DNA from: Triops longicaudatus
Taxonomy: Eukaryota > Arthropoda > Branchiopoda > Notostraca > Triopsidae
Assembly (NCBI GenBank): GCA_022885665.1
Contig: JAGQDJ010000022.1
Location: 248,001-312,000, forward strand
Direction of reading: 5' to 3'
DNA length: 64,000 nt
In this document: positions 15,504 through 26,423 of the stretch, piece by piece
How the letters are laid out: each line of letters opens with the position of its first letter
Position numbering within the stretch: position 1 is the first letter of the stretch
Made by a program: the position numbers and the translations under genes
The notes under the pieces: generated by a model
What the model was told of the DNA's origin: nothing
The model's input: the letters and a program-made list of their open reading frames with translations, nothing else
Database searches by the model: none

Positions 15504-16937
15504 GTGGTGCGTGTGTGTTATAATGTAGATTGAATCTTTCCGATTTGGTAACGGATCTTGAAATCCATTCTTTGGGATAGAGTTTACAAGAAAAGTTTAA
15601 AGTTGCTTCGCTTATTACATATTTAGCAAGCATTTTGTAAAATATTTCACCAAAATTCACAAGATATGATTATTCGAAAGTTGTCTACTTCCAAATTCGG
15701 AAACCTGCAATATCTCAAGTAAAAGCAAAAAATAAGTTAATCCAATGAAATTTTTAAGCCTTTTCAATGAAGACTTTATACGAACGAACGAACTTTGTTT
15801 TCGATGTAAAAAGTAAGTGTATGTATAGTGCAACGGATGTGTATGGCTTCGGAGGCTAGGCCTCGTGACATCGTTAACAAGGCTCTCGATTTCTACCAAA
15901 AGCGCGTAAAACAAATTTAAGTCATTAGGCTACGTTTTCACTAGAAAAGAAAGTATTCACCTATCTGAAATGTAAGCCATGGTCTTGGTGGTATTCTGTC
16001 TGAATAATGATTGCTTACCATCTGGACGATATTCGGAGCCAAAATTGCATCCTGCTTTCGTATTATATATTGCAGAAAACTGTCAGATCTTGTTTATAAA
16101 AGATCGAAATACCAATGTTACGATTTTTCTTTTAGTGGATTTGTGGCCCATGACGACAAGTGACACTTGGTTAAATTTAAATGCATTACTGTCTTGGAGG
16201 TGCATAAGTGAAGCAAATGTATAGCAAACTTGAAAGGTAAATCTTATATCATTGTCCCAGATCTTCAGGTTTTCTTTTCAAAATCTTGCCAAACCATGGA
16301 TGTGACTAATTTTTAATTGTAATGTAAATCCTTTTTTTATATTCTGCGTCGTCTTTTTTATTCATTTTTTTTTCTTTTTTTATATCTTCGAGCTCTACCT
16401 GGACTAACGACCTGGACCAGATGCTTGGAAATACGGACTATAAGAAGCGCGAAGAGCAGGTTGCTGCAAATTGCTCACATTTCATACTGCAGTCGACACC
16501 TTTATGATTGGACAGTAGAAAGTGAGTAGAACTTTTATGTCGTTTATACGCACATTGAGCGTCTCATTTGCATACTAGTTTCCTATGCATCTGGAATATA
16601 ATTAATGTCCATAAAGAGAGCCACAATTGAGGTTTGGGCTCCCCATGGATAAACACCAGACTCGGTTAACGTCCCACCGCTCCAGATCATGGCTCATGCC
16701 GAAACGTTCTCCTCTCGCTTTCTTTTTGGAGGCGTATACATCCAACGACCATCCACTTGCGTAAAATTGTCCCAGTAACCTAGACGTTCTGTGTTACCTG
16801 CAAACTCGCCATCATTTGCTGGTGAGACTCGAAGCAAGCCGGTGAACAATGGGGCACTTATTCTTCCTATTTTTTCGTAAGCTCGCTACGGTATCAACCT
16901 TACAAGTCTTCAATTTACGACTGTTTTTTTTTTCTAG

Positions 16938-18362
16938 TCTGCACATGTGCTTCCTTGTCCCAATCTAACAAGGATCAGTTCGCAGCTTCCGAAGATGTGT
17001 CCTCCAACTTACTCAATTTAGTCATTGCACCCTATTTGCCCCACCCTGAAGAAGAAACAGAAATCCGCGATTCAGTTGACGTGGTGACTTCCAGGACACC
17101 TTGGACTGTTAATATAGTGGGAAAAGTGCTCGGCATCTGGACGGGCCGCAATGTAACTCGTGCACAAGCCAGATCGTCGAACACAGGTCCAACCAGACGT
17201 CGTTTGTCCATACAACCGTTATTCCGTTCTAAAGAACCGTTAGTTAATGTGAATATACCCGCCCATCCCGCGTTTAATTATATTGCTCGGCGTCGTGGTC
17301 GCCGGAGCAATGCACAAGTCGATCAAGGTCCAGCTCCCGCCAATCTAGCACGTATAGCGCAACGAAATTGGCCGTCATGGGTCAGTGATGACGTCCACCA
17401 ACCGTTCGGTTCTCAGCTTGAGCCAGTCGAGTCCGTTTCCCTAGATACTAAAAGTTTCATAGACAGGGAATTCGATTATGAAATAGAAGAACTGGAACAA
17501 ACTATTCCCTTCAACAAAACTGAAAGTGGTGACCTTATTACACAAGATGTGCCCATTTTTGAACGTAGAAGTATCCCCCAATTTGGGAATATGGTAACAC
17601 TGTACACACGGACGAATCCTTTACGGTTTCTCTTTTACGGAAACTGGTAAGTGCGCTTCATTACTCCTTTTTGTTCCAATATTGAAAAGGGATACAGAAA
17701 GCAAAGAAGCGTCCGACAAAAAAGTCGTCACTCTCTCTTTGCGGGACGTTTCTTTTCAAGTTATAAACCACTGCTGTTTGCTGACCCTTCTTTGAAGACA
17801 GCAAACAGAAGGTAGCCCAAACTTTCTTTCGTGGAAAATGAAGGCTTATGGGAATTTGTATAGCTTCTTACCTTGTCATACTGGCCTTTTTCAATGGGGA
17901 AAGTAGTTTTGCGCTTACGAATTGGTGTGTAAACAACAATAAGCCGTAATTTCAGCTCAAATTTTTATTTTGTATTAGGTGTGGCAGTGGGGGCGGTGGG
18001 CCGGTGTTGGATGCGACAGATTTGTGCTGCAAAGAACACGATTATTGTTATTCTCAAGTGCAAAAGGCTTCGTGCCCTTTCCTATGGCAACGACCGTACA
18101 CTGCTCATTATTCATGGCGCTGGGACGAGCGTTATCAGCAAGCCTATTGTCGTAAGTTGATGCTCCGGAACTTGATATAGTATAGGGCAAAATCTATCTG
18201 TTTTCTCTTTACCTTAAAGTCCGTACCAAAGATCGGTGTTTGGACCAAACCTGTGAGTGCGACCGTGTAGCAGCGGAATGTTTTGGCAATTACATGCTTC
18301 AAGCGAAACTCGAAGGAAACCGCCTACGCAAAGGTTCAAAGAGAAGGCCCTTCCGAGGATGA
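16938..18362 (+). CDS. Secreted phospholipase A2, group I/II-like, with long propeptide (5' exon missing)
   Basis: This is a calcium-dependent enzyme that hydrolyses the sn-2 ester of phospholipids. Exons 16938-17646, 17979-18151 and 18220-18362 join in frame. The Ca loop is YGNWCGSGGGGP, split by an intron inside the Trp codon. The catalytic helix is DLCCKEHDYCY, carrying the His-Asp pair, and the second helix CECDRVAAECF supplies the active-site Asp. The first exon here opens at an acceptor and reads CTCASLS, which resembles the end of a signal peptide; the start codon must lie in an upstream exon I could not place. About 230 residues precede the Ca loop, far more than in usual 14-kDa enzymes. 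They include basic sites RRRGRR and FERRSI that could be cleaved to release the mature enzyme. The protein ends KRRPFRG. The catalytic family is clear. The N-terminal extension is unlike any I recognise. Confidence 0.88.
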
Positions 18363-19144
18363 ACGGTTGCGTAGACCTATGCATTCTTTCTCGGTGGAGA
18401 GCTTTGCACGGTGATTTCGTACACGAGGGCCCTGCTCTGCTACAGTGAAAGAGAACATTCACTACGCTAAATCATCCCGCTGGCGGGCCCCAGCCATCGC
18501 TCAATCTATCACCTCAATATCCCTTTATAGAACTTCCCTATTGTATATCTATGAGTCGAAATACAGAACTCTTATTTTAGAGAAATCTTGTCACGCTGTC
18601 TTTCCCTCTTGGATGCCATCGGTTGATGGGATTTTAGATATTGCATTCGGAGGAATGCACGGAGTACAAATAAATTTACTAAAGTAGACCGGAATTTGCC
18701 ATTAGCAACGCCTCAATAGACGTGTCCCTTATTTGAAAAGTGAAACGACCCTCAGAGCATGTTCTCATGGACATATTTTACCAACCCACGAGGAAAACCA
18801 ATGTAAACGGAAACTATACACTAAAAACTGACACATGGAAAACCAATAGGAAGAAACTATGGGTGCAACTATTTGCAACAATAGAAGTCCAGAAATCACG
18901 TTTATGCTGCCGGAAGTTCGAAAACCCAAACCTGTGGTCAATCGAGCATCTGTTATAACTTTTATTGTTCTCATTAAAGTGACAAAAAAGGCTTTTGGGT
19001 TCAACCATTGATAGTCATTCTCTTCGTGCCTTCGGTGCAAGAAACGTTGCTTTTTACGGCGTCATAAACACAAATAGAAAATAACGTCCACCTGTATTTG
19101 TTGCGAACAAAAAATTGCAAAAAGATAGCTTATCGTGAGTTACT
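18363..19144. other. Intergenic stretch after the phospholipase gene
   Basis: I see no coding signal or repeat here. It presumably holds the phospholipase 3' UTR and the 5' region of the next plus-strand ORF. Confidence 0.5.
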
Positions 19145-19582
19145 ATGTCTCGTGTTCCCTTTTTCCCAATACTACAGTCTCAGCTGCGCCCAAGTACGGG
19201 GCCTATGCGGCTAAATGCCAGTGAAAACAATTCCCTTGACGACGTGCACACTTTCACTTCAATATGCCTAGACGGGGTTCTTATGTGGTTGTTGGTTGTG
19301 TGGGTGACCGTTGGCACACTCTCCTTGCTAATTCTCACCGTCAAGTGCTGTCGAAACAAGTGGAAAAAGGTTGCATCAGAGCAATACAACTGGGACGGAC
19401 TACAATCCATTCAGACACAGTCTACAAACCGTGAACTCCTGCCACCCACATCCATCATCACCGAAATTACCTCTATGAGACCTGCTCAACGAATCTTACG
19501 AAGATCAAGCTACGCTTCCGAGATCCGCCGTTCTCAACGCAAGGTTTATCGTACAAAACGTCTCCAAAAAAATCATGCTTAA
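19145..19582 (+). CDS. Putative single-pass membrane protein, unrecognised
   Basis: The ORF gives 145 residues. Around residues 40-65 there is one hydrophobic segment, MWLLVVWVTVGTLSLLILTV, followed by KCCRNKW. That arrangement suggests a short extracellular N-terminus with an Asn-Ala-Ser glycosylation sequon and a basic cytoplasmic tail (RRSSYASEIRRSQRKVYRTK). There is an acceptor-like site TTTCCCAATACTACAG ending at 19178, so the real protein may be the last exon of a longer gene rather than start at the ATG at 19145. An AATAAA lies about 100 bases downstream. It converges on GOT2. I do not recognise the family. Confidence 0.45.
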   Translation: MSRVPFFPILQSQLRPSTGPMRLNASENNSLDDVHTFTSICLDGVLMWLLVVWVTVGTLSLLILTVKCCRNKWKKVASEQYNWDGLQSIQTQSTNRELLPPTSIITEITSMRPAQRILRRSSYASEIRRSQRKVYRTKRLQKNHA

Positions 19583-19919
19583 CAATTTGATTGCTTTTTT
19601 ACCCCTTCATATTTGCTTCATTTTCATTCACTGTAATCAGACAAACAGAAAGTACAACAATGTGAAAAAAGAAATTAACTGTAATAAACAAAAAGGAGGG
19701 CGATTTAAAATCGCCCCTTTTAAAAATTTACTATTTCACGCTAAGGACTTAATTGACTGCGGCAAGTATCCGTAACCTTAGGAAACCAAGCTAATGGATT
19801 ATATGTTGGAGTTGTTTTTTTTTTCAACTTTTGAAGCCATAGGTAACATTTTTAAGATCTACTGTAAATCCTGTTTCGTTCTTGTCAGTACAGAGTAGCC
19901 AAGATTGCACAGGAACTTT

Positions 19920-22058
19920 TTACTTCGTCACTTGGTGAATGGCGTGGGCCAGGTAGCCAACGTTCTTCGATGTAATACCCGCAACAGAAATACGACCGTC
20001 CTTAGTCAAGTAAACGCTGAATTCCTTAGTAAGGCGCTCAACCTGTGAAGAGAAATATTTTGACATTCTTTATATACTGCAACTTTTATTTCCGTCTTCC
20101 TAAGCTAGCGTTTGTCATGAAAACGAACGAAGGCAACAAATAACAATTAAAAACCTAATAGAAATACAAATCACAAAATAAATCACCAAAAATCACCCGG
20201 TACGAGTAAACAGGAACACAAGCCCGTAAGAGCAAATATAGATAATTCTTTGTTTAACGAAAATATTAATTAAAAATAAGAAATAGAAATTACTTGAGCT
20301 GGAGTCATTCCAGTGAAGCAGAACATGCCAATCTGGTCAGTAATATGGGCCCAATTCTTGCTGGATCCTTCTTTGGCCAAACCGGAGCGCAATTGCTGTC
20401 TCATGGAAATAATACGATCAGCCATGCCTTTTACGTCCTTCAACCTGTCAAAGAATCGCATTCATCATTATGACTTTCACCCCCTTTTTGCATGATTGTA
20501 TACCATTGAGCGTGCAATTCGGCGTCGTTTAAAACTTCGGTCACAATACGGGATCCAGCTAATTAAAAAAAAAAAGTCAGCTAGCTTTCCATTGACTGAC
20601 AAAAAGTTACAAATAAATAAAAGGTTTATAATTACTGATGGGGGGATTGGAATACATGGCACGGATGAGAACTTTCAACTGAGACAAAGTTGCCGCAGCT
20701 TCTTCTTTGGTCTGACAAACCAAGCTAAACGCACCAGCACGCTCGCCATACAATCCCATGTTCTTGGCGAAAGATTGAGCCAAAGCGATTTGATGACCGT
20801 CTTTCAAAAACGTGCGAACGGCCAAAGCGTCTCTATCGACGTCACCTAAAACGTGTATGGTGAGTTTTTCCATTCACGTAACATGAAAAAGTTTCTTTGT
20901 TTTTGTTTTCTATACCTGACGCAAAACCTTGATACGCCATGTCGAAGAAGGGGAAGAGCTTCTTTTCGCGGATTACTTTCGACATCTCGGCCCATTGCTC
21001 TGGCTTAGGATCAACTCCAGTCGGATTATGAGCGGCGGCATGCAGCAAAATTATGGAGCGTTCAGGGATTTTCTAGACAGGAAAAACGATGTAGACAACT
21101 AGTTCTTACGCTAATCTCGTTCCTGCGAAAAGAGTTTACAGCAATATCCTGCAAAGCGCCTTGGAAGTCAAAACCACAGGTTTTGGGGTCGTAGTAACGG
21201 TACTGCTTGACGTTCAAGCCGGCATGTTTCGCAAGAGGTATATGATTACCCCACGTAGGAGTTGGCAAGTATATGTCCTTAGCTCCGGGGAAGAAGGAAG
21301 CCAAAAAGGCCGCTCCAACACGCAAAGATCCAGTTCCCGAAATGCCTTGAACGGTTGCGTTCTGCAAAACAAAATTGTAATCATGTGAAATCGAGAAAGT
21401 TATTACGCTAAACTTTCTCTTCAGCTTGTTATATTACCAAGCCATTTTCGACCCATTCGTTGCCCTTGCCCAAAGCGAGATTGATGGACGCCTTGCAAAA
21501 TTCGGGAGTTCCAGAAATGGGAGCATACTCATGATCCAAATTCTTAGCATGGAGTCTATCCGTAGCCTACACTTTTGAAAATGAAGGATGAGAATTTTGT
21601 TCACGAATTTGTGTCCTAAATATAAGTACCGTTTTAACGCTAGGAAGAATGAAGGGCTTGCCATTGTCGTCACGGTAGGCTCCTACGCCTAAATTCATTT
21701 TTTGCGGGTTGGAATCGCGTTTGAAGGCCTCCGTAACACCCAAAATAGCATCCGGAGGAGCCATTTCTACCCCGGACCACCATGATGAGCTAAGTTATTC
21801 AGAAAATAAAGAGTTCAGATAACCACATTGACGCAGTAACAAGCCAATGCATTTGTGAAGGTAAAGGAATAGCAAAGGACGGGTGATAAAGTGAAATGTG
21901 CGTCACAGGTAAAAACTCGTGCAAAATAGACACTAATAACTAATGACAAGCAACAAAGCAGCTCTTCTACGGTACCTCGCTCTTGAAGAAAGGCTGTAAA
22001 TTGAGCCTTGGTGTGAGCTGACAGAAAACAACGTCGTACGAGCGGCGGAGAGAGCCAT
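19920..22058 (-). CDS. GOT2: Aspartate aminotransferase, mitochondrial
   Basis: This PLP enzyme interconverts aspartate plus 2-oxoglutarate with oxaloacetate plus glutamate in the mitochondrial matrix, as part of the malate-aspartate shuttle. Nine exons (22058-21976, 21789-21630, 21566-21438, 21361-21140, 21072-20916, 20845-20636, 20558-20504, 20444-20294, 20042-19920) give 429 residues. The N-terminus MALSAARTTLFSVSS is a plausible targeting peptide running into the family's SSWWSGVEMAPPDAILGVTE. Visible landmarks are LGVGAYRDDNGKP, the substrate-site HNPTGVDP, the PLP-site FDMAYQGFASG, the lysine that binds PLP in AQSFAKNMGLYGERAG, and ITDQIGMFCFTG. Exon 1 and exon 2 join inside a Ser codon, which confirms the leader. 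It is head-to-head with OSER1. Confidence 0.97.
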
Positions 22059-22822
22059 GATTAAATTCGCGAAGTTCCCAAACGACGAAATCCAGCCGGG
22101 ACCGGAAGCCTCAGGACACAGGAAGGACTATCTTTGCAGTTGCCAGGTGACAGTCGTCAGGACAACCCACACGGATATACAGAGAGAGCGTCCCTAGTTA
22201 AAAGGCTGTGTTGGAAAAATATATTGAGAAGGACGAGTTAAAAGTGGAGCCAGGACCAGAAGTGGAACTCATGCTCTGATTGGCTGCGGAAATAAGCTCA
22301 ACACCGATTCAGATGGGCATGGACAACTCAGTATGGGTTTCATGGAAAAGGCGTCGGTCAAGCTGTTTTCGCCCAGCCCTTTCGTCCCTTAGGTCTAGCC
22401 TTAGGGTTTCAAAAATGAACACAAAAGTTCCATAAGGAAGGGGCTCAGTGCTCTCTCTGTATACCTCTGTGGGAAAACCGAAAAAATCAGAACTGCCAAT
22501 CGCAGTCCAGCCGTCAAAATTGTTTTAAAGAGTTTCTTTTAAGAACTTTAATAGACTAACATGAAACAAAATGATAAAATACATAAAAAACATGCTATAA
22601 AAGCGCTTTTCCCGTATCTTTGATTAACTCAGTATCCGAAAGTCGCCCTTGGCAAGGTGACCTCGGTTAATCAGCGTTCAGGATGCCGTTCGCTAGTTGC
22701 TATTTTCGTAAATAAACTTTGTTGAACAGTGTAAAATACTTTCCATGAGATGACGTTAGTGCTTTTTGCGCCTTTCTCTAAGGTACTTACTTCGCGAGAA
22801 TTCTCTTGAGAGTAGAGGTGAA
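22059..22822. promoter_or_regulatory. Divergent intergenic region, GOT2 / OSER1
   Basis: These 764 bases separate the divergently transcribed GOT2 and OSER1 start codons and must hold both promoters. I could not assign individual elements by eye. Confidence 0.5.
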
Positions 22823-23665
22823 ATGGAAAAAATGGAAAGGTTTGTTAATAGTGTTTGCTTTTTAGCGTTTTTACAATTTTGTTTTGACTTTAGACTAGGA
22901 AAAAATTATGCAAAGTACCCAGATGAAGATTTTAAACCACAGTTCGAGCAAGCCACAATTCAGACCAAGTTTTCGTCTCAGGGAGGTGAAGAATTACCCG
23001 TCGTGGAAGACTTAAAACCAAATCCTGATCAGTTCACACGTCCAGAAGAACTTTGCGATACCCTCAGAAAAATCTCTCTTGGTTGTACAAGAAAAAGATC
23101 CCAACCTAAAGATCCTAAGGTGCTGTCCTTGAATGAGTCATCAAAAATTGTAAAGAAACTCGTCAGTGAATCCTATAACATGAATTCTACCAAATCGTCA
23201 ATTCTTAACCATCCTAAATTGATAATTGAAAACCTGGATCTTGTCTCCGTGGCACCGTTCTCGTCCCAGTCCAAGTTAAGGTCACAATTATTCCGCAGTG
23301 AAGCCGCCAGTGTCCAAGCCCTGGAAGCTGCTATCAAGAATATGCCGAGCTTCTCTGACGTGACCCGTAAAAGCAAGAAACAAGGATCCAGCAAAAATAA
23401 GCTTTCCTCTAAACCGAACGTTGAAGAAGACGAATTGCTAAAAACGTTTCAAAATTGGCGTGGTTTGCAGAACCTTTCAACCTCCCATGCTTGCGCAGAT
23501 AGCGAAGCCGCGGAAAAAAGTAGCGTTTTACTGAATTCGTGTTCTCAACAAGCTCGCCATCCCGCCTTTGATGACACCTCCATAGATGAACTGGCAGCCT
23601 ATTTTGATTGTTTCGTCCATATTCCTAAGAAAATGTCCAAAATGGCTGAAATGATGTACACGTGA
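22823..23665 (+). CDS. OSER1: Oxidative stress-responsive serine-rich protein 1
   Basis: OSER1 is a small Ser-rich protein induced by oxidative stress in vertebrates; its biochemical role is unclear. The C-terminus is diagnostic: a CSxQAR motif, then DDTSIDELAAYF, then IPKKMSKMAEMMYT, matching the highly conserved OSER1 end. A further block, QNWRGLQNLS, fits the family. I place a short first exon at 22823-22839 (MEKMER) and exon 2 at 22894-23665, joined across a 54-base intron, giving 262 residues. The frame is also open straight through the intron (reading VNSVCFLAFLQFCFDF), so an unspliced form is possible. A second acceptor at 22864 is an alternative. The middle is low-complexity and basic. 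Confidence 0.88.
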   Translation: MEKMERFVNSVCFLAFLQFCFDFRLGKNYAKYPDEDFKPQFEQATIQTKFSSQGGEELPVVEDLKPNPDQFTRPEELCDTLRKISLGCTRKRSQPKDPKVLSLNESSKIVKKLVSESYNMNSTKSSILNHPKLIIENLDLVSVAPFSSQSKLRSQLFRSEAASVQALEAAIKNMPSFSDVTRKSKKQGSSKNKLSSKPNVEEDELLKTFQNWRGLQNLSTSHACADSEAAEKSSVLLNSCSQQARHPAFDDTSIDELAAYFDCFVHIPKKMSKMAEMMYT

Positions 23666-23742
23666 AGTTCGTTTCTTTTTGTAAAAAGCGTTGGGAATTT
23701 CAATTGTACCATATTTTCTGAAAATAAACGTTTACAAAAGAA

Positions 23743-24436
23743 TCACTCGTCGCTTGGTTTCATAAACTGTCGATTGCCCTTTCCTCTGTGGCCATTGTGA
23801 AGTCTGTTATTTCCTCTACGATTGACTGAATTGCGATCTATTGACGCATGCGGGTCGTTCATTGCTCGCCAATTGCGCTTTGTGGCGAACTTCTTAGGAA
23901 CACACGTGGGGCCTGAGTTCATGTGCTTCGACACCTCTGCGGCTTTCACATCAACGCCTTCGTCTTCTTCGTTAGATGTTAACTTAGGAGCCATCTGAGC
24001 CATGAGTCTTTCAATTTCAGGATTAACGCCTTTAAAAGAAAACCGCCCAAAAACAAGATTTTCCACTGGTACGAAGCTGCTTTCCATTACGTATTTGTGA
24101 CTATATTTAAAACAAATCAAAAGAAAATTCAGTTAAAATTTTAGGCCCGCTTAACAAACGACAAAATACTTACGAAAAATGTCGCATGGCGTCCGTAATA
24201 TCCTTGGAGAACATCGTCTGCGCTTCCTCATTGGCTTCTTCCTTCTCAACCTTTTCCTTGGTCCGTTTCATAAACTAAATTTAAGAATGTGTGTTTACAT
24301 CAATAGGGGAATGTTACATAAAAACATGCTACACAATTAAACAAATACGCAATACGCAGAAATTTTATCACAGTACTTTGCTTACCTTCATCTCTAATAA
24401 GTTTTTCGACAATTTTGCTCTCTTTCTTCTATCCAT
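23743..24436 (-). CDS. MPHOSPH6: M-phase phosphoprotein 6, exosome cofactor
   Basis: MPHOSPH6 (yeast Mpp6) binds the nuclear RNA exosome and helps in 5.8S rRNA 3' processing. Exons 24436-24386, 24274-24174 and 24100-23743 give 169 residues. Family signatures are the N-terminal LSKNLLEMKFMKR, the central FGRFSFKGVNPEIERLMAQM, and the C-terminal RQFMKPSDE. The first two exons break exactly between EMK and FMK. It shares a 268-base divergent intergenic region with GOT1, and its 3' end faces that of OSER1 77 bases away. Confidence 0.95.
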
Positions 24437-24704
24437 GTTTGTAATCTGCTGTACTTCTGTTGTTATATTCTCACAACTCAATATGCCATGCGTCTTTGAC
24501 TCGTCACTTTTCCATGTGATCACATTTCTTGTGCTCCTATTGGTAGACTGCGTAGGACCACCCCGGGAATTGGAGCCCCGCCCCTTCCTCTGTTTTGGTC
24601 AAAGCTCGGCTTATCGGTACGGATTACTTGAAGGTAAGATATATAAATGATTAGTTACTATTGATTGACGACTTGAGTTACTTGGATTTTTGAGGAATTA
24701 AGTC
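24437..24704. promoter_or_regulatory. Short divergent intergenic region, MPHOSPH6 / GOT1
   Basis: Only 268 bases separate the two divergent start codons, so a bidirectional promoter is likely. The spacer is unremarkable in sequence; I assign no motif. Confidence 0.55.
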
Positions 24705-26423
24705 ATGGCAGAATCGCGCTTTGCAGATGTCACGGTAGCTCCTCCCATCGAAGTTTTCGCTTTGACCAAAGCTTATCAGGAGGATACGCATCCTAAAAAG
24801 GTTAACCTTGGAGTTGGAGGTGAAGGACATATTTGGAGCATGGACTTGTATCTAATTTTAATTTTTGGATGTTGCAACAGCATATCGTACTGATGATGGC
24901 AAACCCTGGGTTTTACCCGTGGTCAGGAAAGTCGAGCAGCAAATGGCAGCGGATGAGACACTCAACAAGGAGTATCTGCCTGTCTTGGGCTTGGAAGCAG
25001 CCTCCTCGGCTGCCACTCGTATGTTGCTTGGTACGGATTCCCCGGCACTGAAGGAAGGAAGGGTAAACGCTTACTGCTGCCTTATTAACAGCTCATTGAC
25101 AATGGTCTTTCCTTTTCGTATTCGATAGGCTACCGGTATCCAGTGTTTGAGTGGAACCGGATCTCTGCGCGTTGGCGCGGAGTTCCTTGCTAGGATTTTG
25201 AAACATAAGATTGTTTATTCCTCTAATCCAACTTGGGGTAATTTTTTCTCATAGTGGCTTCTTTGTGTCTGTTGATTGAACCTTATGCCTGCTTACAGGA
25301 AACCACGGTTTGGTGTTTAAAAATGCCGGCTTCGATGAAGTCCGGTATTACCGTTACTGGGATGCAGAAAACCGTGCCCTCCACTTTGAAGGATTCATTG
25401 AAGACTTGCGTAACGCTCCGGAAAATTCTGTTATTATCCTCCACGCTTGCGCGCACAACCCCACTGGTTTGTTATGGATTCCGCTTGTACTTAGGCTTCG
25501 AATAAAATGTATTTTCTGAAGGTATTGATCCAACCCCGGAACAGTGGACCCAGATTGCTGATGTCATCCAAGAGAAGAAATTGTTTCCCTTCTTCGACTC
25601 CGCCTACCAGGGATTTGCCTCTGGTGACTTGGATAAAGATGCTTCGGCAGTGAGGTATTTTGTGGAAAGGGGATTTGAACTCTTCTGCGCTCAATCTTTC
25701 GCCAAGAACTTCGGCCTTTATAGTAAAGCGATCTTGTAGTTACTCCGCAATTGCCTATTTACATCAATACTAAATTTCACAGACGAGCGTGTAGGAAACT
25801 TGACTATAGTAACAAACTCTCCGAATACCCTACCTGCTGTTAAGTCGCAAATCACTTTGTTAGTTCGCGCAAACTATTCGAATCCACCCCAGGTAATTTA
25901 GGCAAATTTTTGTTATATTTTCCTTTCGCTCCTGTGTATTATAAATATATAAATATGTATATTTTTTTCAGCACGGTGGACGCATAGTAGCCAAGGTGCT
26001 GAATGATGAGGCACTGTTCGAGGAATGGTAAACGATAAGCACATAATGAAGTTGTACACCTGAACGAAATCATTGTGTAGGCGTGGAAGCGTTAAAGAGA
26101 TGGCTGACCGCATTATTTTCATGCGCGCTGGATTGAGGGAACGTTTAGAAAAATTGGGTACCCCTGGCAAATGGAATCACATCACCGACCAAATTGGAAT
26201 GTTTTCCTTTACTGGTCTCAGCCGTAAGTTTCTCCAAGTATTATATGAGACAAGATTTTAGCCGAAATATCTACTTATAGCCAAAGCTTGCGAACGTTTA
26301 ATCAACGAATTCCACGTCTATTTGCTCCGCGAAGGCCGAATTAGCATGTGCGGACTCACAACTGGCAACATCGATTACGTAGCAGAATCTATTCATGCAG
26401 TCGTTACTACAACCGAAGAATAA
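24705..26423 (+). CDS. GOT1: Aspartate aminotransferase, cytosolic
   Basis: This is the cytosolic partner of GOT2 in aspartate-glutamate exchange and the malate-aspartate shuttle. Nine exons (24705-24819, 24881-25062, 25129-25237, 25299-25466, 25522-25722, 25783-25892, 25972-26027, 26081-26223, 26281-26423) give 408 residues with no targeting peptide. It starts MAESRFADVTVAPPIEVF. Motifs include VNLGVGAYRTDDGKPW, HNPTGIDPTPEQW, FDSAYQGFASGD, the PLP lysine in AQSFAKNFGLYNERVGN, and REGRISMCGLTTGN. The lack of a leader and the VAPPIEVFAL start separate it from the mitochondrial form. One intron, inside the Trp codon of EEW-RGS, is at the same place as in GOT2 (AQW-LKD), so it predates the duplication. 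Confidence 0.97.

Noticed and set aside
22766..22822. N-terminal extension of OSER1 from a TTG
   Set aside because: The first ATG is at 22823, and a splice after MEKMER gives a better protein than the hydrophobic read-through.
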